Part shown: positions 22,314 to 22,464 of the stretch, one piece after another | Position numbering within the stretch: position 1 is the stretch's first letter | Layout: each line of letters starts with the position of its first letter | DNA from: DTU063 sp001512695 | Lineage (GTDB): Bacteria; Bacillota; Thermosediminibacteria; Thermosediminibacterales; Tepidanaerobacteraceae | DNA: 22,464 bases | Direction: 5' to 3' | Assembly: GCA_049658265.1 (NCBI GenBank) | Contig: JBASOM010000088.1 | Span: 1-22,464 of the forward strand | The notes under the pieces: model-generated | The model's database searches: none | Told to the model about the DNA's origin: nothing | The model's input: the letters and a program-made list of their open reading frames with translations, nothing else | Translations under genes and position numbers: made by a program

Positions 22314-22379
22314 AATTTTGTACGTAAATTCAGAACACATAGTGTAAAATAATTGTAGGACATTTTAAGGATAAAAAAA

Positions 22380-22446
22380 CAAGAGATCCTCACTTTTTGA
22401 TACAATAGAATCACCATCAAAAACCATTGAAAAGGAGGATCTCTTG
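22380..22446 (+). promoter_or_regulatory. Long inverted repeat sequestering the start site of the last gene
   Basis: CAAGAGATCCTC (22380-22391) is the exact reverse complement of 22435-22446, 43 nt away. The right arm covers the end of AAAGGAGG and reaches the first base of the GTG start, so a read-through transcript would hide the ribosome site. An extended -10 TG-A-TACAAT (22398-22406) lies between the arms; a transcript started there, near 22413, would lack the left arm and be translated. Confidence 0.65.
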
Positions 22447-22464
22447 TGAATACTATTGTAATAC
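22446..22464 (+). CDS. First codons of a CDS cut by the window edge, possibly a transposase
   Basis: GTG 22446 follows AAAGGAGG (22431-22438) at 7 nt and reads (M)NTIVI before the window ends. Six residues cannot identify a family. The long inverted repeat upstream, with the ribosome site in its right arm, is an arrangement known from insertion sequences that block translation of read-through RNA, so a transposase is suspected. No target duplication or terminal inverted repeat can be confirmed from this side alone. Confidence 0.45.

Noticed and set aside
1..22464. CRISPR arrays, tRNA or rRNA genes, phage attachment sites
   Set aside because: No regularly spaced repeats, no cloverleaf apart from the tRNA-like part of tmRNA, and no integrase gene were seen.

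Overview
The window looks like ordinary chromosome from a low-to-moderate-GC Gram-positive anaerobe of the class Clostridia, plausibly a thermophile of the Thermoanaerobacterales/Thermosediminibacterales type. Supporting signs are Gram-positive-style gene order (acpS-nnr-alr-mazE-mazF; tsaE-tsaB-rimI), a PPi-type phosphofructokinase, an S-layer-homology exported protein, strong AGGAGG-type ribosome binding sites with GTG/TTG starts, and Feo iron uptake under a DtxR-type regulator. The taxonomic call is inference; no marker such as 16S is present.

Layout. (1) 1-672: the 3' tail of an unidentified CDS, then tmRNA (ssrA) with its own promoter and terminator. (2) 670-3645: an iron(II) uptake operon, DtxR-family regulator-feoA-feoB-small FeoB-associated Cys-rich membrane protein, with a palindromic operator at its promoter and a two-way terminator. 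(3) 3650-5545, minus strand: PPi-phosphofructokinase and an Hsp20 chaperone, each with its own promoter; hsp20 has a perfect inverted repeat at its start site. (4) 5659-9548: acpS-nnr-alr, overlapping genes, then the mazE-mazF toxin-antitoxin pair with its own promoter and a terminator. (5) 9641-12786: an operon of a tandem HD-GYP protein, a class-I glutamine-amidotransferase-like peptidase and an amidohydrolase. (6) 12800-17964: the t6A tRNA-modification genes, split into tsaE-tsaB-rimI on plus and ABC-F-tsaD-acyltransferase on minus, facing each other. (7) 18076-20842, minus strand: an exported protein with two YcdB/PepSY-like repeats and three S-layer-homology motifs, followed by about 500 bases without a credible protein gene. 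(8) 20853-22313: glpP-mgtC operon and terminator. (9) 22380-22464: the first codons of a CDS whose start lies in a long inverted repeat, resembling the left edge of an insertion sequence.

The most interesting item is the 18.08-18.54 kb stretch. Read on the minus strand it folds into a multi-branched RNA: a 13-bp stem joins two ends about 400 nt apart, at least seven local hairpins lie inside (one 11 bp long with a GAAA tetraloop), and an intrinsic terminator follows. Three G-U pairs in the GAAA-capped stem and two in the closing stem make sense only on the minus strand. I could not match it to RNase P RNA, tmRNA, SRP RNA, 6S RNA, group I/II introns or a riboswitch I know, so it is a candidate unclassified large noncoding RNA. 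All structure claims are by eye; no folding or database search was run.
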